Below, piece by piece: positions 10,961 to 21,739 of a stretch of 64,000 bases of DNA. The position numbers and the translations under genes are program-made. Source of the stretch: Nageia nagi (taxonomy: Eukaryota > Pinophyta); assembly GCA_050084985.1 (NCBI GenBank), contig JBITNC010000001.1, positions 93,248,001 through 93,312,000 on the forward strand, given 5' to 3'. Positions within the stretch are counted from its first letter, which is position 1; each line of letters begins with the position of its first letter. Below the pieces are notes generated by a model. It was given only the letters and a program-made list of their open reading frames with translations, was not told the DNA's origin and ran no database searches.

Positions 10961-12145
10961 CAACTTCAACTAGATAAAAACCATTATCAATTTAGAAATA
11001 TGAAAAAATAAATTTTATCACATCCCATTGATTACTATACTTCATTCTTATGGAATTCAAGAATTGAATTGAATGAAACAACTAATGTATCATCCAATAA
11101 TATTTATCTCAACAATCCAGAGCACTTTAAAACAAAATTATAATACGATGATCATAAGAAGGCCATAAGTCAATTAGAAGTATAAGACACAAGCCTTAAA
11201 ATTTTAGGGTGATGCATAAGTTCTCATTTATTAGCAAATATGTTGATTTGGAGGTTTTAAGGTCTCCTTCAATAATATTGTTTCTTAGATAAAAAATAAG
11301 CCACTAAATGCCATCATGTCTTAAGTTAAGGTGTAAATGACGGAAGAAAGAAAGTGGCACTAATCCATGGTTATTCTTCCCAAATGTGGCATCAATCCAT
11401 AATGGATAAACTTCCCAATAATGGAAGTAAAGTGGCATAAATTACAATTTAAAGATAGATAAACATTTTTAACCACTCTAATAGTTTGTGGTAATGGAGA
11501 AGGGTGAACTTTTTTAACCACTCTAAAAAAATTGTAATCATGGAGAAGGGTGAACCTTTTTAACCACTCTATCAAATACAACTTTCTAGTAAGATAGGGA
11601 ATGTAAACAAGGATAAAACTCCCCAAACATGAAAGTAGATTAGCCTCAATCCCTAAACAAAATAGGATAAACTTTCAAAAATGAAAGCAAGGTGGAAAGA
11701 ATCCAAATCATAGATAATTTTTCAATAAATAAGGTGGCATAAAACCAAAAAATATGGGTATAAACTTACAACTATGGAAGATATTAATTCAGTTGCACAA
11801 AAAACCACATATATTGCCAATTTGAATTATCACAAGATCCAAAATTTTATTACCAAGGCCATAAGATTATTTACTAATCTATTTAAGGAAAAAGAATTAC
11901 AACACAACCACCAAAGTGTAGATTTCATACCATTAAATAAGTTAAGGCATATGAGATAATTTACTATATAACAATTGCAACTTTTTGACCTAACTAATTA
12001 ACTAAATATGTTGAATTTATTTAACCAAGGTAATAAACAAAGTATGAAAATTGTTAACTAATTTCTCATGATTTGTTTTTCAAACTCACCAAATCATATG
12101 AACCATACATTCAACATTTTACATAACCAAGTAACATTTGAGAGG
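10961..12145. other. Internal region of copia B, no gene recognised
   Basis: AT-rich and without a convincing protein. Between 11340 and 11770 there are irregular repeats: one core is GGAGAAGGGTGAAC followed by TTTTTAACCACTCT (two full copies near 11495-11570 plus a partial one), another is ATGAAAGTAAGGTGGCAT-like. By comparison with copia A this region should include gag B, which I cannot recognise, so it is deleted or too decayed. Confidence 0.5.
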
Positions 12146-12575
12146 GAAGAGTTGAGATTTTTTTTCTTGTTTAAAATTAGGCCTTCAACTAGATACCTGC
12201 AAGGAGCCCAAGTTCTCCTTGATCAGTAATATACTCTCATAAGGAGGAGTACTAACTATTTTTCAAGGGTGTGACGTATGTTGGATTGGCTAAATTATTA
12301 TCTTGATTAGATTTCAAATTATCCTTCTAGGTTATTAGAAAAATCCTTAAATGGATGTGCAGACATGTGGTATTATTACACACATGCCTATCCACCTATA
12401 TGGAGTTATGTACAGTCTAACAAAGGACTTAGGGGCAATTAAGAAGTACAAACTTTACACATTTGGATCATCAAACTAAAGGCTTCAATTTTTCTTGTCC
12501 TCCCCTAGTGGCTCCCCAAACAAGTCATATTGCAAAATATATGTGTAGATATGTTCATTTTAGGGGGTACACTTT
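12146..12575. repeat. Conserved leader block, copy 2
   Basis: Homologue of 7551-8000 in copia A; see that entry. Marks the leader of element B. Confidence 0.85.
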
Positions 12576-14070
12576 CAATCTCTCTGATTTTGAAAAAATA
12601 AGGCAAAAATGTATAACATAAAGTAAAGTGTGTAATAAATATGATAGATCATCCAAATTTGAAACCTCAAAAGTGTCCAATAGGTTTTTTCATAACCTCT
12701 TTACAAAAAAATGCATGGGTTCATTTTTAAGTAACAAAAAATATCCCCTTTTACTTAAAAATTTAAACCTAGTAAAAAATTCCTTCGTATAAAAACTTAA
12801 AAAATCTCCCTTATTTGTATTTTTTACCTTAAAAAATTACTTTAACACTAAAGAAGAAAAATAATATTTAAAAATTGCCATATTTTACCATAGTAAGAAA
12901 TTCATCCCTTAGGTAAAAAATTGTAATTTTACATTAAAAAATATTTTAACACTAAGGTAGAGAGAAAAATTTAATTCTCCCTTTTTTAATGTTTTAGAGA
13001 AAAAATTACCTCCCCATTTTTTAACTTAACATAAAAAAAATTCTTAAGATAACAAAGTTTCTTATAAAAATGTTAAAAAAATTATACATTCCCCTTTTAA
13101 CACTTAAAATATAGCAAAATTATTCATTCCCCTTAAAACATTCACTCCTCAAGTGTTAAAAAAAAACACCTCCATTCAACACTTAGAAAAAAAAATTCCT
13201 TTAATTTACTCTCCCCATTTTAAAAATGATTAACACCTTACTAGGTAAAAATAATAAAGAGAGTCAACCATGGTCTCAACGACCACGTGAAATAATTTAA
13301 TGGCAAGAGGAAGCCCATACTTCATGCCATAAGATCATTAATGCCAGTAAATGATGGTCTGAAATATTAACGTGCGAGCAACATCAGCAAATAATGACTA
13401 AGCAAACAAACAAATAAAAAAAATGCTATATAAAAAGAAAGGGGTGGAGGTGGTCTAAGGAAAAAATAAAATTAACCACGAGGTCGACTGTTGCTGCGTT
13501 GAGGCCACCACATTGGAGAAGAGGTGGGAGGCGCCAACGCAGGAGCTGGTTATATATTTTTAATATAAATTGTTCTCCCTTTTTTTATTAAAAAAAAAAT
13601 CTCTCCCACATCTATGATTGTAAAACAAAACTTTTACATTAAAAAGAACTTTATTTTAAAAAAAATTAAGCACCTCCCCCTCTTATAATTTTTCGAATTT
13701 TCTACAATAAATTTTGTAAATAAAAAAATTGCAAAATTTGTAGAAATAAAAAAATTGTAATTTTTTTGTACATAAACAAATCCAATGTAAAAACTTATAA
13801 ACTTAGTCAATTGCTTCTAATATATTGTTACTACATTTAGGTAGATTTTTTTAGGAAATTGCAACTACCTTCAAAGGTTAATAAATAAAATTGCAACAAT
13901 AATATATTTTTAAGTAAAATTTCCTTAGTAAAATTGCAATTAACATATAAACAATGTTAGTAACCCGTGATGTAAAAGAAAATAAACTTGAAAGAAGAAG
14001 GAGAAGATTATACCTTCAAATATTTTAGGATGAACATTCAAGGATGTTGAAGATAGAGCCTCCAAGAATG
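12576..14070 (-). other. Copia B leader, no gene seen
   Basis: About 1.5 kb dominated by A/T homopolymer runs. A short GC-richer patch (about 13440-13550, containing GAGGTCGACTGTTGCTGCG and GGCGCCAACGCAGG) retains several CpGs but has no recognisable gene. Confidence 0.6.
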
Positions 14071-14085
14071 GCTCTTGATACTAAT
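14071..14085 (-). other. iMet-type primer-binding site of copia B
   Basis: The minus strand reads ATTAGTATCAAGAGC, next to LTR B. It matches the plant copia initiator-methionine site with one inserted base. Confidence 0.7.
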
Positions 14086-14618
14086 TAAAGGAATCAAGCT
14101 TATAAAACTAATTCCTAATTACCCAAGATTACTTGAAGACTATTTAAAATCCTTAAGCATTTAGAATACACACACTCAAAGATAGCATTCACACAAGATG
14201 ACATTAATGTAAAGTGGTTCCTCCAACCATGAGAGTACATCCACTAATCTAAGATTTTATTTCTCAAAGAGCACTCTCTTACAACTCACTTTTTCACTTC
14301 TCCTACAACCTACACAAGAGCAAAACTTTGCTAAAAATCTGAGTGAGTGATCTCAAGGAGAGGGCCTTCTATTTATATGTTAAAATCCTCCATCGAATCA
14401 CCTTATTAACCATTGTACAATGTAATGACATGTATCACCCTTTGACACAAGGGGCATGCTCATAAGATGGAATGTAGGACAAGTTACATTATCATATTCA
14501 CAAATACTTAAAAGGTATCTAGGGATACTTTTAAGTATTAGTGAATTTACATTTATCATATTCACCATTAAGTGAATTACATTAAAATAAAACTTACAAT
14601 AATGTATTATACGTTCCA
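14086..14618 (-). repeat. 5' LTR of copia B (533 bp)
   Basis: Same layout as the LTRs of A and C: PBS on the left, TATA box near 14367 (minus strand), U3 hairpin at 14496-14546, and end ACGTTCCA. The five bases after it (ACATA, 14619-14623) are the likely target duplication. The next base begins the PBS region of element C, so B landed a few bases inside C. Confidence 0.85.
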
Positions 14619-14623
14619 ACATA

Positions 14624-14638
14624 GGCTATGGTACTAAT
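14624..14638 (-). other. Primer-binding site of copia C
   Basis: The minus strand reads ATTAGTACCATAGCC, a degenerate iMet-type site immediately before LTR C. Everything of C downstream of it is separated by the insertion of B. Confidence 0.6.
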
Positions 14639-15170
14639 TGAAAGGAGATGAATTCTTCTACACCTAAGATCAATCTTGAAGAGATCCTCCTCATCTTCAA
14701 CTTAAGAGAACACAATCACACACTTAAAGAGAGAGATAAGGATGTTAAATGGTTCCTCTCAAGTACAGAGTACTCCACTCTAATATAGATCTTCTTACTT
14801 CTTAATAACACACTCTTATAATGCAACATTAGCACTTTCTCCTCCTATTCTTCTACACACTAAGAGCATTAGAATGTTTTCAACTAGAGTAAAGAATGCT
14901 TGAGGAGATCCCTTAATTTATAGGAAAAAATCTCACTTTGGCTCACATTTTTACTTAAAGGGAATGCCATAATTGAAGGGATAAACATATTCACATGTAG
15001 GATGAGTGTAAGGTAGGTTTCAATATTTAATTCACTAAATATTTAAAAAGTGTTTATGAATACTTTTAAATATGTTATGGATTGAATAGAGATTTACATA
15101 AAGAGAAGATATATTATTCTTTAGATACCTTCTAAAGAATATTTTATACAATAGTGCATTATTTGTTCTA
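14639..15170 (-). repeat. 5' LTR of copia C (532 bp)
   Basis: Starts TGAAAGG beside the PBS and ends TTTGTTCTA. Length equals that of LTR B within one base. It is the most diverged of the family: the hairpin near 15022-15075 is partly lost. This makes C the oldest layer of the stack. Confidence 0.8.
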
Positions 15171-17128
15171 ACAAATTTTAGAGCACAAATGAATGAAAAG
15201 AAATAATAATTAATTATCCACAATTTGAAATTTATTAACCCCCAAAAAAAAGCTTTAAATCCCCAACCCCCCCAAATCTTGCAAAATAAGAGTTTTAGAA
15301 GGGATACACATTTATATTGAAAGTTTCAAGGGGCTAAAATCAACCTCGATGATGATCAAGCCCTCCCTCATTTGTTAGAGATAAGAATTTATACCTGAAG
15401 CAAAAACTAAAATAATAACGTATACTCAATACCTGATACTTAAGTTCTAGTTTTTGAATTTTGAAGAATTTTAAACCATTGAAAGGCTCTTTTAAAGAAG
15501 AATCTAAAAGTTCTTAGTTTTTAGGCTTTTATCAATTTCAAGCCGATTTGAGCCTAATTCTTGAAGAATTTTAACCTTTCAAAGGTTATAAGATATGTTG
15601 AGGATTCTTACTCTCAAATATGTAGTTTATTATCTTTAATGAGCTTCAATTTAGTTCACAAGGGCATGAAACTATGTCCAACTTGTTGAAAAGATAATAT
15701 AATATAATATATTTTCTCAATGACTTTTATATTACATTGATTTTGGAGAACTTTACCAAGTTGATCATCTAGAGAGAATGTATTTTGAAATGAAATGATT
15801 CTTCTTTTTATAAAATGATGCCTACAATTCACCTTGATCATGATGACATTAGATCTTGAAATTTGAATTATTTTATACATATTTATTCCCCAAATAATAT
15901 TTATTTTCTAGATACCTAATTATGTATTTAAATAAGTACAATTTTTTTAGGTATCTACAATTGATCAAAGGATTAAAAAAATTGCCTTGATGAACAATCA
16001 AATCTCATATTCTTGATTAAAGTACTCAAAATAAAATTTGCAAAGGAAAAAGTACATTAAAAAAATAATAAAGAAGATATAACCTAATATGGTGCAAAAC
16101 AAAAAATATAAAGATGAGTGATTTTTTGTTTATAATAAGATATTGTAATGATTTTTTAAGATTTTATAATTGTTTAGAGTTATAACAATTATATTAAAAT
16201 AATGAAATTATTTGTAAAAATACTGGAATGATTTACAAAAATTAGTAGAAGTTGACTATAACATCTAAAATTTATAAATAATAAAATAATATAACAACAT
16301 ATACACATACTTAGAAAAACTAAAATACTTGTTCAAAAATAATTAAATAATAATATAATTACATTAAGAGGCATTCTATCATGATAGACAAGGGAGAAAG
16401 TAGAGAGTTCATTTGTCATTTGTGTACAAGTTTAACAATAATCCAATGATTGAAATTGATTCATAAATATAACATTTGTATAAATGAATGGTTGTCATCA
16501 ATCTACAACTCTTTTTCTTATATTTAATTGTTGTTATATAATATTTTTTATTTAAAAAAAAAAATAATGTGTGAGATATTTATTACATCTTTAGTCATAC
16601 TTTTTTTGTATTTTATTTAATAATATTTATGTAATATATAAAGTACCTCTCCACTAGATATATGTAAGATATCTAAGCTAAGAATATTTCAAAATAGAAA
16701 TCATGGAAGGTTAGAGGAGTCAAAAGAACAAGTTGATGTAAAATCTCTCATCCATATAAAGTAAAGAGAGCACATGATTCAAATTCCCTTCAATGATGGT
16801 AACATGTCTCAAAAAGATAAATAATAGTGACATACCTCAAATTCCGAACCACTTTGTAAAAAGATTGAAACCTTTAACTTTCAATAAAAAATATCAACAT
16901 AAAATATAAAACACTCTTAAATATATAAACTTTTAATAATTCCTTCATATACTGAGCAAAATCCAAATTACATTTTTGTTTTTCAGACATTTATTCCAAA
17001 CTGAAGAAGTGAGGATTTACTATAATAATTTGTAATACTATGTGGCCCAATCCAATCTATTAATGGCTTGTTGCAGGAGATGCCAGTCATTATCTAATCA
17101 CAACCAGCCATCGAACCCGAGCAAAATC
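15171..17128. other. AT-rich spacer, nothing recognised
   Basis: No coding, LTR or repeat signal I can support. It becomes extremely A/T-rich from 16000 to 16650. Confidence 0.6.
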
Positions 17129-17134
17129 TTTATT
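17129..17134 (-). terminator. Candidate poly(A) signal of the methyltransferase gene
   Basis: AATAAA on the minus strand, about 70 bases after the stop codon of the C-terminal frame. Position fits a plant near-upstream element; AT-rich context lowers confidence. Confidence 0.45.
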
Positions 17135-17204
17135 CTGTAATAATAATACTATAGAAATAATATGAGAAGGCTTTTACTGTATTTAAGCCTGGTGCTGGTG
17201 CTTA

Positions 17205-18361
17205 TTACCATTTATGGGCGAAAACTCCGCTCTTCCGCAGCTTGAGAAGCAACTGCGTGCAATCGGCATCCGGGTTGTTCTGATTACAGACCACAAAGAT
17301 CTCATCTACAAGGCATATGGCTCCACTCTCAATCATTCCCCTGACAGACTCACAATCCGCCTTCACAACAATAAAATCCTCTTTACGTGCAGTCTCGAAT
17401 CCGTGACTCTGCCTCTCCTTACAACAGCTGCGCAATGCGGAGAATCAACTGTACTGAAATCAGAAAGGGATTTATTATTAATATCTACTACCCGGACATG
17501 GAATCCCTTGTTTTGCTTAGGATATGTCTCCAAGAACCATAGAGCAGCAGCACTACTAGCAGAGGAGGTGCCATTGAAGCCAAGTTCGAGGAAAAAATAG
17601 CGGTTATGGGAAGCAATGTCGATTATTTTGGGGAGGTAGATTGCAGTGGTGTGGTTTTGGGTTGGAGACTCGGCCATGGATATGATGCTCATGTTGTGCT
17701 TCCCGCAAAATTCGAGGTCGGAGAAAACTCGCTTGCGGAGGACAATCAAGGAAGAGTTTCCGGCTCTCGTGATGTAAGCGACGCCGGCGTTTCTGAAAAG
17801 GGCGGCAATGGGGGTGACAGAATGGATGAGATTTGGGTCCTGGCGGAACCGGCGAGGGGAGACAACAAAGACAATTGCGAGCCCGCCGGGTTTCAGCGTG
17901 CGTTCGATCTCCATAGCGTGAAGAGCCGGCGCCCGGGCTCGATCCCACGACCACCCGGAATAAACGAAGTCGAAAGAGGAGCTGGCGAAAGGGAACTGGA
18001 GGAGGTCGCAGCGGCAATCGATGACGGCGCCGGGAAGTCCTTTGGAACGCAGAGCGCGAGCCGATTTCCAGGCGCCAGCGCCCACGCAGAGACCGTTTAG
18101 GCCCGGACGGAGAAGACCTTGGTTGATCAGGTTCCCGTAAATGGCAGAGTAGAATTCTACGTTGTAGTTGCGGGATTTTATCCGCGGGACTCTGAGATTA
18201 AAAAAAAGTTTTGATTCGTCCGCCAATTCACAAGGGACTTGGATAATGTACAGAATCGGCATTAGGGCTACCAGAATTGAGAAAACCATGCAGGGGATCA
18301 ATATGCGCTTTCCTACGGCATTCTTCCATAAGAGCTCCAGCTGTAGCAATTTTGCGCCCAT
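17205..18361 (-). pseudogene. Membrane-anchored SAM-dependent methyltransferase-like gene with one frameshift
   Basis: The start is the ATG at 18361-18359 rather than the upstream ATG at 18472, because the first 37 codons of the longer frame come from a G/T homopolymer leader. From it: residues 20-42 form one hydrophobic anchor; residues 91-104 (LCVGAGAWKSARAL) look like the SAM-binding glycine loop; 126-137 (FASSSFDFVYSG) and 157-167 (LKPGGLAIVFV) are the later Methyltransf_11-type motifs. Residues 245-285 (RYFFLELGFNG, ETYPKQNKGF) match the C-terminal extension of a plant family of putative methyltransferases. That frame stops at 17363, giving 332 residues. The family-like ending (TARKEDFIVVKAD, GAICLVDEIF, LRKSGVFAHKW) continues in another frame from about 17435 to 17205, so one indel near 17400-17435 separates them; bridged length would be about 385. 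GC and CpG content are high and no other damage is seen, so it is either a recent pseudogene or a live gene with a sequence error. Substrate unknown. Confidence 0.75.
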
Positions 18362-18389
18362 GGCGCCTTTGAAATGACCCACAAAACAA

Positions 18390-18407
18390 CCCCCTCCCCC
18401 CCCACCC
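18390..18407 (-). promoter_or_regulatory. G-quadruplex-type run in the methyltransferase 5' leader
   Basis: On the minus strand GGGTGGGGGGGGAGGGGG follows a 12-base T run and lies about 30-45 bases before the chosen ATG. It has four runs of at least three G with short loops. If transcribed, it would be in the 5' UTR. Confidence 0.55.
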
Positions 18408-18419
18408 AAAAAAAAAAAA

Positions 18420-19310
18420 CCCACAATCAAGATCTGTGGTTTTGGGTTTGTGCAAGTTTTTGCATCAAGCAAAATTGATCGAGAAAGAGATTTACCAGAA
18501 AGCTGATTCGAAACTGCGACTTATCGGGTGCAAAATCTGGCGGCTGTGTGGTTTCCACCCACGAGGACCCTGTGCGTGTTTTGGATTCCAAACAGAAGTA
18601 GCTGGTTCAGATGCTTGGGAGGAGCTTCTGGGCGATTACCCATCATTTTGTTCACTAAAAAACTCATCAGATCTGGGTTAAAGAAAAAACTTTTACAATT
18701 CAAACACCTCCATTACCGACAGGAGAACGCAGCCTTCCTGCGAATCGATCATACTCAATTCAACTCTGAGATCCCCCAAGCTCAGAAGCCTTGTTTATGT
18801 AGCCGGAAGCAAATAATTGTGTTGGGATATCCTTATTATCTAATTATCTATTCAAGCTAAAATTATTATTGGGATTATTCTTGCCATTAGCATGAAAATG
18901 TGGCACAGTGGCACGTCGCTGATGAACGGAAACTTCTTACAAATAATTGTAAGGCGCTGTTGGAGATTCTTTTATGATGAAAGGGAGGGGAAAGGGGAAG
19001 CGAATAATCTCGAACACTTGTCGATTGATCTGAAGATTAAAGAGCCATCGTAGAAACGGGAAGCATGTACCATTGCTTAGCTGACGTCTCTTACACCATC
19101 AATTCGACAGCTCTTGGCCAGTGAGAGATCTATTTCACGGCTACCATCTAATCAATCCCCTTCAGAGGAATGAACCTTGCGAAAACTGGAATTTTACTTT
19201 GGTTTGATGAGGATAAATTGAGAAGGGTATTGTTGTGGACGTTCTGGTTTTAGGATCGAACTTCATCTGGTTTAAAAGATTCTTCATGCATGTGGATACA
19301 AATGGAAGTT
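18420..19310. other. Upstream region of the methyltransferase gene
   Basis: Moderate GC, several CpGs, no convincing coding frame (the plus-strand 110-codon ORF at 18528 has no recognisable motif). It likely holds the promoter of the minus-strand gene; I see no clear TATA box. Confidence 0.4.
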
Positions 19311-19319
19311 CAATCTTTA

Positions 19320-19500
19320 TTACAGTATAAACCAACATACTATGATAATAGAAGGTAAACCAACATAAACCAACATAATATGAAATTTAGGAAGATAAAC
19401 CAAATACTATGATAATAGAAGGTAAAGACGAAAAAAAAAGGAAGATGGAAGTAAAATATATAAAAAAGATGGAAGTAAAAGTATATAAAGGACGAGTGAG
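19320..19500. repeat. Short tandem duplications
   Basis: Repeats of an AAACCAACATACTATGATAA-type unit (near 19330 and 19397) and of AGATGGAAGTAAAA followed by TATATAAA (near 19443 and 19470). Confidence 0.6.
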
Positions 19501-19582
19501 AGAGATGTATCTTTATAGTTATGTATGTCTATTCTACTTCCATTTGATTTTTTTGACTGTTACTTAGATTTTTTTCTTTCAA

Positions 19583-19710
19583 TAATGGTGATTTCTAGAT
19601 GAGAGTTTTAAGGTTTTCTTACCAAGGTATTAAATTATATTTTTGTAAAGATATTTTGTTGCTTTTTATGAATGGTGATTTCTAAATGAGAGTTTTAAGG
19701 TTTTCTTGTG
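19583..19710. repeat. Direct duplication, period about 88 bp
   Basis: ATGGTGATTTCTAGATGAGA and the following AGTTTTAAGGTTTTCTT occur near 19584 and again near 19672, each followed by a related A/T-rich tail ending in GATATTTTGTT. Confidence 0.75.
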
Positions 19711-19924
19711 ATATTAGTTTTTGATATTGTTAAATTACTTTGTTTTAAAGATATTTTGTTAGTTTTCATTTTAGTATATATTTATTATCATTTTTAGCAT
19801 TCATTTCATTCTTCGTAGATAGTTTTGGTTTATTTGATGGTTTTTTTTCTAAAAGAAGTTTTAAGTTTTGTTGAAGTTGTTATAGTTGATAATCATAAGA
19901 GCATTGTGTGTTTCATTGTAATGA

Positions 19925-20228
19925 TTAGTTTCAACTAAACCAATAAAGGTGATCATAAAAGTGATGGTTAATAACCAACTAACAAAGGTGATAATAAAAG
20001 TGATGGTTCACAACCTGACCGATAAAGGTGATCATAGAGCAAATATAGTGATGGTTAGTTTCAACCTAACTAACGAAGATGATCATAAAAGAAACATAGT
20101 GATGGTTAGTTTCAACCTAACCAAGAAAGATGATCATAAAGAAACTATAATGATGGTTAGTTTCAACTCAACCAAAAAAGATGATTATAAGTGATGTTTA
20201 ATAACCCAACTAATAAAGGTATTTATAA
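19925..20228. repeat. Tandem array, period about 35-55 bp, at the edge of the Tat-like element
   Basis: About six units share GTGATGGTTAGTTTCAACC followed by TAACCAA-AAAGATGATCATAAA. The open frame across it is a by-product of the repeat. A related unit (GTGATGGTTAATTATTTCCC) reappears at about 32920, beyond the element, so the element inserted into or beside this array. Confidence 0.8.
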
Positions 20229-20233
20229 AGCAT
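20229..20233. other. Target-site duplication AGCAT, left copy
   Basis: AGCAT directly before the left LTR equals AGCAT at 32786-32790 directly after the right LTR. Confidence 0.85.
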
Positions 20234-21639
20234 GGTATATGCATACATAGCCTAACAAACTAGTGGCTTCCCAAAGAGTATTGTTCTTATTTGTCTAAAA
20301 GAAGTGTGTTTTAGCAAGCTTTCGGATAGTTTTGATGAGAAAATGCACTAATTATAGTAATTTTTGACATATAAAAGGAATGATGTCAACAGAGTAGAGG
20401 CTCATCTAAAATCGAACCCTCAAAGTAGTGATGTCAGCAGAGTAGAGGCTCATCTAAAATGGAACCCTGGGAGTAGTGATGTTAGCAAGTAATGCTGGAA
20501 GTTCTGCAGTAGTTGAGTCAAGTCTTCCAGAGCATGAAAGGATGTAACATCAGCAAAGTAAAGTGAAACCCACTTTGGCCAAAATAATGGATTCAAAGAA
20601 GGATGACATCACTAGTAAGACTAAGATTTCCTAGAGTTACTTTGCTTCACCTTACAAAGGTGCAAAAAGGAAGTGACGTCAACAAAAATAAAAGAACTTT
20701 CAAAATCAGAGTTCGAAGATCAATGATGTATATGTAACAAAAGGATCATATGTAACAAAAGGAATCTTTGCCCAAGCAAAATTTCACCAAAGGACTCTGA
20801 AACATGTGTCGAAGATCGAGAAGGATTCGAAATAACCATTGGAAGATGAAGAAACTTCAGAATCATCATAGTCAATCAAAGAAACTTTTATAATTGTAAT
20901 ATAGGTTCAAATAACACTTGAGAAAACATGCTCATTGTAATTTAGAGGTAGTTACAGTGTTAGACCTTTCAATTTTTAAAAATAAAATGCCATGTGACAG
21001 ATACAGTTAGCTATTTATTAAAAGAAGCTAGAATCTTTGGGCCATTTTGTAACTGTTTTATTTCAATCATTCTATAACCGCTCTAGCCTAGTATAAATTT
21101 AGTTGAAGATAGAGAAAGGGGGTCAAAATCCCTAGTATTACCCCTTATATTTGTTTTCAAAGACCTTTTATTCTATCAGATACATAATGCCATCTTGACC
21201 TTTCTTGTCCAACACTTCATGTTATTATTATTTATTTGGTTATATTATGGCAAGTGATGGATATTTCTTGAATGATAACAATGTGTTGTTGGTATAACTA
21301 TGTCTGCTTATATGGAAGAGTGAAGTTGAAGAATAATTTAGAGAATGAAAGCTTACACCATGGTTGCTACACTAGATTTTTACCAAGGTTTCACACTATG
21401 TGAAAGTTTGCACTGAACTAGTGATTTGCCTCTTTGCTTTACTCTTGCTCCCTATCCCTTTTGTTTTATTTCTTGCACTCTACCCTCTTTTGTTTCTTTC
21501 TTGTTATTTGCTTTTTTCATTTGCCCCTAATGGATAAGGAACTAGCCTACTTCAGAGATCAAGTTACTATGTTAGCCTGTTCATGATATACTTTGGTTGA
21601 ATTGTCCAAGACTGTGTATATTACTCATTTTCATCAATA
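20234..21639 (+). repeat. 5' LTR of the Tat-like gypsy element (1406 bp)
   Basis: Aligns end to end with 31342-32785. It opens GGTATATGCATACATAG (the first T of TG mutated) and ends TCATCAATA. It carries a TATA box (TATAAAT, near 21091; AATAAAT in the right copy) and a run of TGATGTCA-type motifs in its first 500 bases. Numerous differences between the copies show an old insertion. Confidence 0.9.
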
Positions 21640-21650
21640 GTATGTCTTTT

Positions 21651-21669
21651 TGGCATGCCTAGTGGAAGC
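21651..21669 (+). other. Possible primer-binding site of the Tat-like element
   Basis: TGGCATGCCTAGTGGAAGC lies 11 bases after the LTR. It resembles, loosely, the TGGCGACTC...CTGGGGA site of Tat/Ogre elements (arginine tRNA). The distance and mismatches keep confidence low. Confidence 0.35.
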
Positions 21670-21739
21670 AGTATTAATGGTATGTAGCAAAGCAAATTTT
21701 ATAGTTATTATTGTTGCTTCCCAAACCTAAATTCTTTAG

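Noticed and set aside
17606-18100. 164-codon plus-strand ORF opposite the methyltransferase gene
   Set aside because: Antisense shadow of a GC-rich coding sequence; the minus-strand frame has recognisable methyltransferase motifs and this one has none.
18228-18472. Longer methyltransferase start at 18472 and an overlapping 75-codon minus ORF
   Set aside because: Both read through the G/T homopolymer leader and give a Gly/Phe run; the ATG at 18361 precedes the hydrophobic anchor.
18528-18860. 110-codon plus ORF upstream of the methyltransferase
   Set aside because: No recognisable motif, lies where the promoter of the opposite-strand gene should be.
19949-20194. 81-residue repetitive protein
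   Set aside because: By-product of a tandem array with unit lengths that happen to keep the frame.
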